Shown here: piece after piece, positions 61,420 through 64,000 of the stretch
Layout of the letters: the number at the start of each line of letters is the position of its first letter
How positions within the stretch are numbered: the stretch's first letter is position 1
Origin: an uncultured Paracoccaceae bacterium
Lineage (GTDB): Bacteria; Pseudomonadota; Alphaproteobacteria; Rhodobacterales; Rhodobacteraceae
Direction: 5' to 3'
Assembly (NCBI GenBank): GCA_943787785.1
Contig: CALSNT010000016.1
Span: forward strand, 1-64,000
DNA length: 64,000 nucleotides
Notes under the pieces: model-generated
Databases searched by the model: none
Told to the model about the DNA's origin: nothing
Seen by the model: only the letters and a program-made list of their open reading frames with translations
Translations under genes and position numbers: made by a program

Positions 61420-62310
61420 TCAGGAAAACCCGTATAAACGCGCAGGATTGTCTGTGAAAATTGCCTGTTGGTGGGACTGATCCGGCACCACTTCGAGGAA
61501 CCGGTTCAGCAAGACGTCGGCATCCGGCAACGTGGCATCCGCCAACATCAGATGCGGCCAATCGCTGGCCCAAAGGCACTGATCCGGGTTTGCCGTCACC
61601 AGCGTTCGGATTGCCGCATCTGCCCGCTCATAGGGTGGGTCGCACAGCCGGTAAGCGCCGGAAAGTTTGACCCAGACATGCGCCTCGGCCAGCAGAGAGC
61701 GCAGCATCTGAAATCCCGGTTCGTCAACGCCCAGCGACAGGTCCGGCCAGCCGATGTGGTCGATCACGACAGGGACGGGCAGGGCGCGAATGTCGTCCGA
61801 AATTTCCAGCATGTGGCGATGGGTGTTGAGCAGGATCTGCACATGCATGCCCCGCTCGGCCAACGCAGGGGCCAGCGCTTTGACCCCCTCCCACGACAGG
61901 ATGCCGCCATGGACGTAGTTGAGGCGCACCCCCTTCACTCCAGCCACCGCCAGATCGTCAAGAACGGCGTCGTCTGCGCCATCGGGCACCAAGGCAATTC
62001 CGCGCGCTACCTCAGGCCCCAGACAGCGTATGGCAGCCAGCGTCACGGCATTGTCCGCGCCATAAAGGATCGAATGTACCGCCACGACCCGCGCCAGCCC
62101 CAATGTCGCCATATGGAGACGCAGCCGACCGATCCAGTCGTCGAAATTACCCGGAGCCGGGTCTTCGACGCGCCCGTCCCACAAGGGGAAATCGGCGGGT
62201 CCGGCAACCATATGAATGTGAGTGTCACAAGCACCGCGCGGTAAATTGGCCTGCGGTGTCGTCGGTTTTGCGAGCGGTGGCAGTGCCTGGGGAAATGGGG
62301 ATTTTGTCAT
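61420..62310 (-). CDS. Amidohydrolase family protein (2-pyrone-4,6-dicarboxylate hydrolase / galactarolactone isomerase-like)
   Basis: The 296-residue product is a metal-dependent TIM-barrel hydrolase of the PF04909 type: GACDTHIHMVAGPADFPLWD, GVRLNYVHGGILSW, VVIDHIGWPD, VWVKLSGAYRL and CLWASDWPHLM. The set DTHIH, DHIG and SDWPH are the usual active-site blocks. The closest known activities are lactone hydrolysis or isomerisation of sugar-acid lactones. The nearby eda and edd fit a role in sugar-acid use. The substrate cannot be fixed. Confidence 0.88.
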   Translation of the reverse strand: MTKSPFPQALPPLAKPTTPQANLPRGACDTHIHMVAGPADFPLWDGRVEDPAPGNFDDWIGRLRLHMATLGLARVVAVHSILYGADNAVTLAAIRCLGPEVARGIALVPDGADDAVLDDLAVAGVKGVRLNYVHGGILSWEGVKALAPALAERGMHVQILLNTHRHMLEISDDIRALPVPVVIDHIGWPDLSLGVDEPGFQMLRSLLAEAHVWVKLSGAYRLCDPPYERADAAIRTLVTANPDQCLWASDWPHLMLADATLPDADVLLNRFLEVVPDQSHQQAIFTDNPARLYGFS

Positions 62311-62437
62311 GCATCAAGGTTAGGTCGAGAACCGTCCGGATTGAAACAGAATTTGGCCGGTGCTGACGTTGGTAGAATTATTTTTCTACCCGTCGGTTAG
62401 TTGCTGTTCCGCACCGTGGTTGCATTCGCTCGGAAGG

Positions 62438-63082
62438 TCAGCTGCGCGCCAACCCCGCCGCAGCGAGCGCCAGATCCGTAATCCCAGCCCAATCGCCCGC
62501 TTCAATCATCGTCTTGGGTGCGACCCAACTGCCACCAACGCAAACCGTGTTGCTCAGTGCCAGATAATCAGGGGCATTGGCCGGGCTAACTCCACCTGTC
62601 GGGCAAAACCGAACTTGCGGGATTGGTGCGCCGATGGCTTTGAGCGCCGCCACCCCGCCCGATGCCTCCGCCGGGAAGAATTTCTGCGTGACATAGCCTC
62701 GTTCCAGCAGCGCCATGGCTTCGGTTGCGGTCGCAGCACCTGGTAGCAACGGCAATTCAGCCGCCTCGCAGGCATCCAGCAGCCGATCTGTCACGCCGGG
62801 AGAGACGCCAAATAGCGCACCAGCGTTTATTGCCGCCTCGACATCTGCCGGGGTTAGAAGCGTTCCGGCCCCGACAACGCCACCGGGCACATTGGCCATC
62901 TCGGCAATGGCCTCCAGCGCGACGGGTGTGCGCAAGGTGACTTCAAGCGCTGGCAGGCCCCCGGCGACCAGCGCCTCGGCCAGCGGTCGCGCGGTGGCGA
63001 CGTCGTCAATCACCAGCACAGGGACGACCGGGGCCAGACCACAGATGCGCGCAGCTTCCCGTGCGGATTTTTCAGAATTCAT
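62438..63082 (-). CDS. eda: 2-dehydro-3-deoxy-6-phosphogluconate aldolase
   Basis: Eda splits KDPG into pyruvate and glyceraldehyde-3-phosphate, the last step of the Entner-Doudoroff pathway. The 214-residue product has PVVPVLVIDDVATARPLAEA, the catalytic Glu in GLPALEVTLRTPVALEA, GAGTLLTPADVEAAINAGA and the Schiff-base lysine in YVTQKFFPAEASGG, and RFCPTGGVSPANAPDYLAL. The start at 63082 follows AAAGGCG; the open frame upstream lies within edd. It is 16 bp after edd, so the two are cotranscribed. Confidence 0.96.
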   Translation of the reverse strand: MNSEKSAREAARICGLAPVVPVLVIDDVATARPLAEALVAGGLPALEVTLRTPVALEAIAEMANVPGGVVGAGTLLTPADVEAAINAGALFGVSPGVTDRLLDACEAAELPLLPGAATATEAMALLERGYVTQKFFPAEASGGVAALKAIGAPIPQVRFCPTGGVSPANAPDYLALSNTVCVGGSWVAPKTMIEAGDWAGITDLALAAAGLARS

Positions 63083-63098
63083 GAATTCGCCTTTCGGA

Positions 63099-64000
63099 TT
63101 ACAGAATGGCCGATGCGCCGTCCTGCGCAAGGCCGCAATTGTTGCGGAATACGGCGAACAGCTCGCGCCCCATGCCCGTTTCGTTCGCGGAAAGATCGGG
63201 TGATGCCGCGTCGCGGGCATCGAAATCCGCCTCTAATACATCAAGTGTACCAGCAGTCGCATCAACCCGCACAAGATCACCGTCCTGCACGCGTGCCAGA
63301 GGTCCTCCGTTCGCCGCTTCGGGGCTGACGTGAATGGCCGATGGCACCTTGCCCGACGCCCCTGACATCCGACCGTCTGTGACAAGCGCGACATGTAAAC
63401 CGCGATCCTGTAAAACCGACAGCAATGGCGTCAGCGCGTGGAGTTCGGGCATCCCGTTCGCGCGCGGCCCCTGGAAGCGAACGACAACGACAGTGTCTTC
63501 GGTGAATTCACCCGCCTGGAACGCGGCTTTGACAGCAGCTTGTGTCTCAAAGACCCGCGCTTTGGCTTCGACAACGTGATGCTCCTCGCGCACAGCCGAG
63601 ACCTTCATGACGCCGCGTCCCAGGTTACCTGCAAGCTGACTCAGGCCACCGGTCGGCTGAAACGGATCAGTTGCAGGACGAATAATTTTCTCATTTTCAC
63701 TTTGGGTTGCGCCGGGTTGCCAATGCAACACATCATCTTTCAAAACAGGTTCCGCGGTGTAATCGTTCAGGCCGTCGCCCCAAACTGTCATCGTATCGTC
63801 GTGCAGCAACCCGGCCTCCAGCAGTTGCCCGATCAGATATCCCAGACCGCCTGCCGCGTGAAAATGGTTCACATCCGCCAGACCGTTTGGATAAATCCGC
63901 GCCAGCAGCGGAGTTATCGCCGAGATGTCCGAGAAATCCTGAAGGTCGAGGATGACCCCCGCAGCCCGTGCCATCGCTGGCAGGTGTAACACCAGATTGG
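63099..64000 (-). CDS. edd: 6-phosphogluconate dehydratase, 3' part
   Basis: Edd dehydrates 6-phosphogluconate to KDPG and uses an iron-sulfur cluster. The visible part is about 300 residues of the C-terminal half and the gene runs off the right end of the window. It shows [20 protein letters not shown], the substrate-binding [20 protein letters not shown], and [20 protein letters not shown], hallmarks of the IlvD/Edd family; linkage to eda and the end of the sequence ([20 protein letters not shown]) favour Edd over dihydroxy-acid dehydratase. Confidence 0.95.
   Translation of the reverse strand, partial: NLVLHLPAMARAAGVILDLQDFSDISAITPLLARIYPNGLADVNHFHAAGGLGYLIGQLLEAGLLHDDTMTVWGDGLNDYTAEPVLKDDVLHWQPGATQSENEKIIRPATDPFQPTGGLSQLAGNLGRGVMKVSAVREEHHVVEAKARVFETQAAVKAAFQAGEFTEDTVVVVRFQGPRANGMPELHALTPLLSVLQDRGLHVALVTDGRMSGASGKVPSAIHVSPEAANGGPLARVQDGDLVRVDATAGTLDVLEADFDARDAASPDLSANETGMGRELFAVFRNNCGLAQDGASAIL

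Noticed and set aside
1-64000. CRISPR arrays, tRNA or rRNA genes
   Set aside because: No regularly spaced repeats and no recognisable tRNA arm or rRNA sequence were seen on reading both strands; a covariance-model search would be needed to exclude small RNAs fully.

Overview
The window looks like a chromosomal segment of a Rhodobacterales (Roseobacter-group-like) alphaproteobacterium. The grounds are high GC, the tetrameric sarcosine oxidase operon soxBDAG next to a GlxA-type AraC regulator, the pairs lysC-ptsP and ppiD-trpE, the KDO cluster kdsD-kdsB-kdsA-waaA, paired cyclophilins beside pgk, and protein sequences of that style. No rRNA, tRNA or CRISPR array was recognised.

Layout. 0-24 kb is mostly housekeeping: the end of a class III aminotransferase, a frameshifted ftsB, anmK and tyrS (divergent), a DUF3179 protein, two cyclophilins, pgk, a broken sulfotransferase, ptsP, lysC, an SDR, a DUF1178 protein, a Nudix hydrolase, the KDO operon, an ornithine cyclodeaminase-like gene, trpE, ppiD and a class I aminotransferase. 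Between kdsD and the cyclodeaminase gene lies an unexpected tandem of three small leader-peptide genes (17.4-18.1 kb). Their roughly 20-residue N-termini are nearly the same and resemble lasso-type RiPP leaders. One is fused to an S74-type tail-fibre chaperone domain and one has decayed.

24.5-31.5 kb holds sarcosine catabolism (soxB-D-A-G, soxA frameshifted), its divergent GlxA-family regulator and a class I glutamine amidotransferase. 31.7-39.2 kb holds an aldehyde dehydrogenase and an inositol-type uptake and oxidation cluster: TIM-barrel isomerase, substrate-binding protein, permease, ATPase, SDR, IolG-like dehydrogenase and a small membrane protein. At 39.4-40.8 kb an intact IS256-family element with an 8-bp target duplication splits an open frame. 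41.4-47.5 kb holds a second carbohydrate locus. It has a PbfA-like class III aminotransferase, an in-frame chimera of a solute-binding protein with the C-terminal part of a UgpC-type ATPase (remnant of a deleted ABC transporter), a ROK regulator and a large PIG-L deacetylase. matB follows.

49.3-59.4 kb is a divergent amino-sugar regulon. Leftward run murQ, a substrate-binding protein, two permeases, an oxidoreductase and an ATPase. Rightward run a BadF-type N-acetylglucosamine kinase, a GntR regulator, a SIS-domain deaminase and nagA. Matching paired AGGTAT repeats sit in front of both operons. Together with anmK at 1-2 kb this suggests recovery of GlcNAc and MurNAc from cell-wall material. 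At 59.5-61.3 kb an IS3-family element abuts a truncated IS256-type transposase and a truncated membrane-protein gene. The window ends with an amidohydrolase and the Entner-Doudoroff genes eda and edd (edd runs off the end).

At least four otherwise conserved genes (ftsB, the sulfotransferase, ppiD, soxA) are broken by small indels of one or two bases. This may be sequence error as much as biology, and it lowers confidence in every start and stop near those sites.
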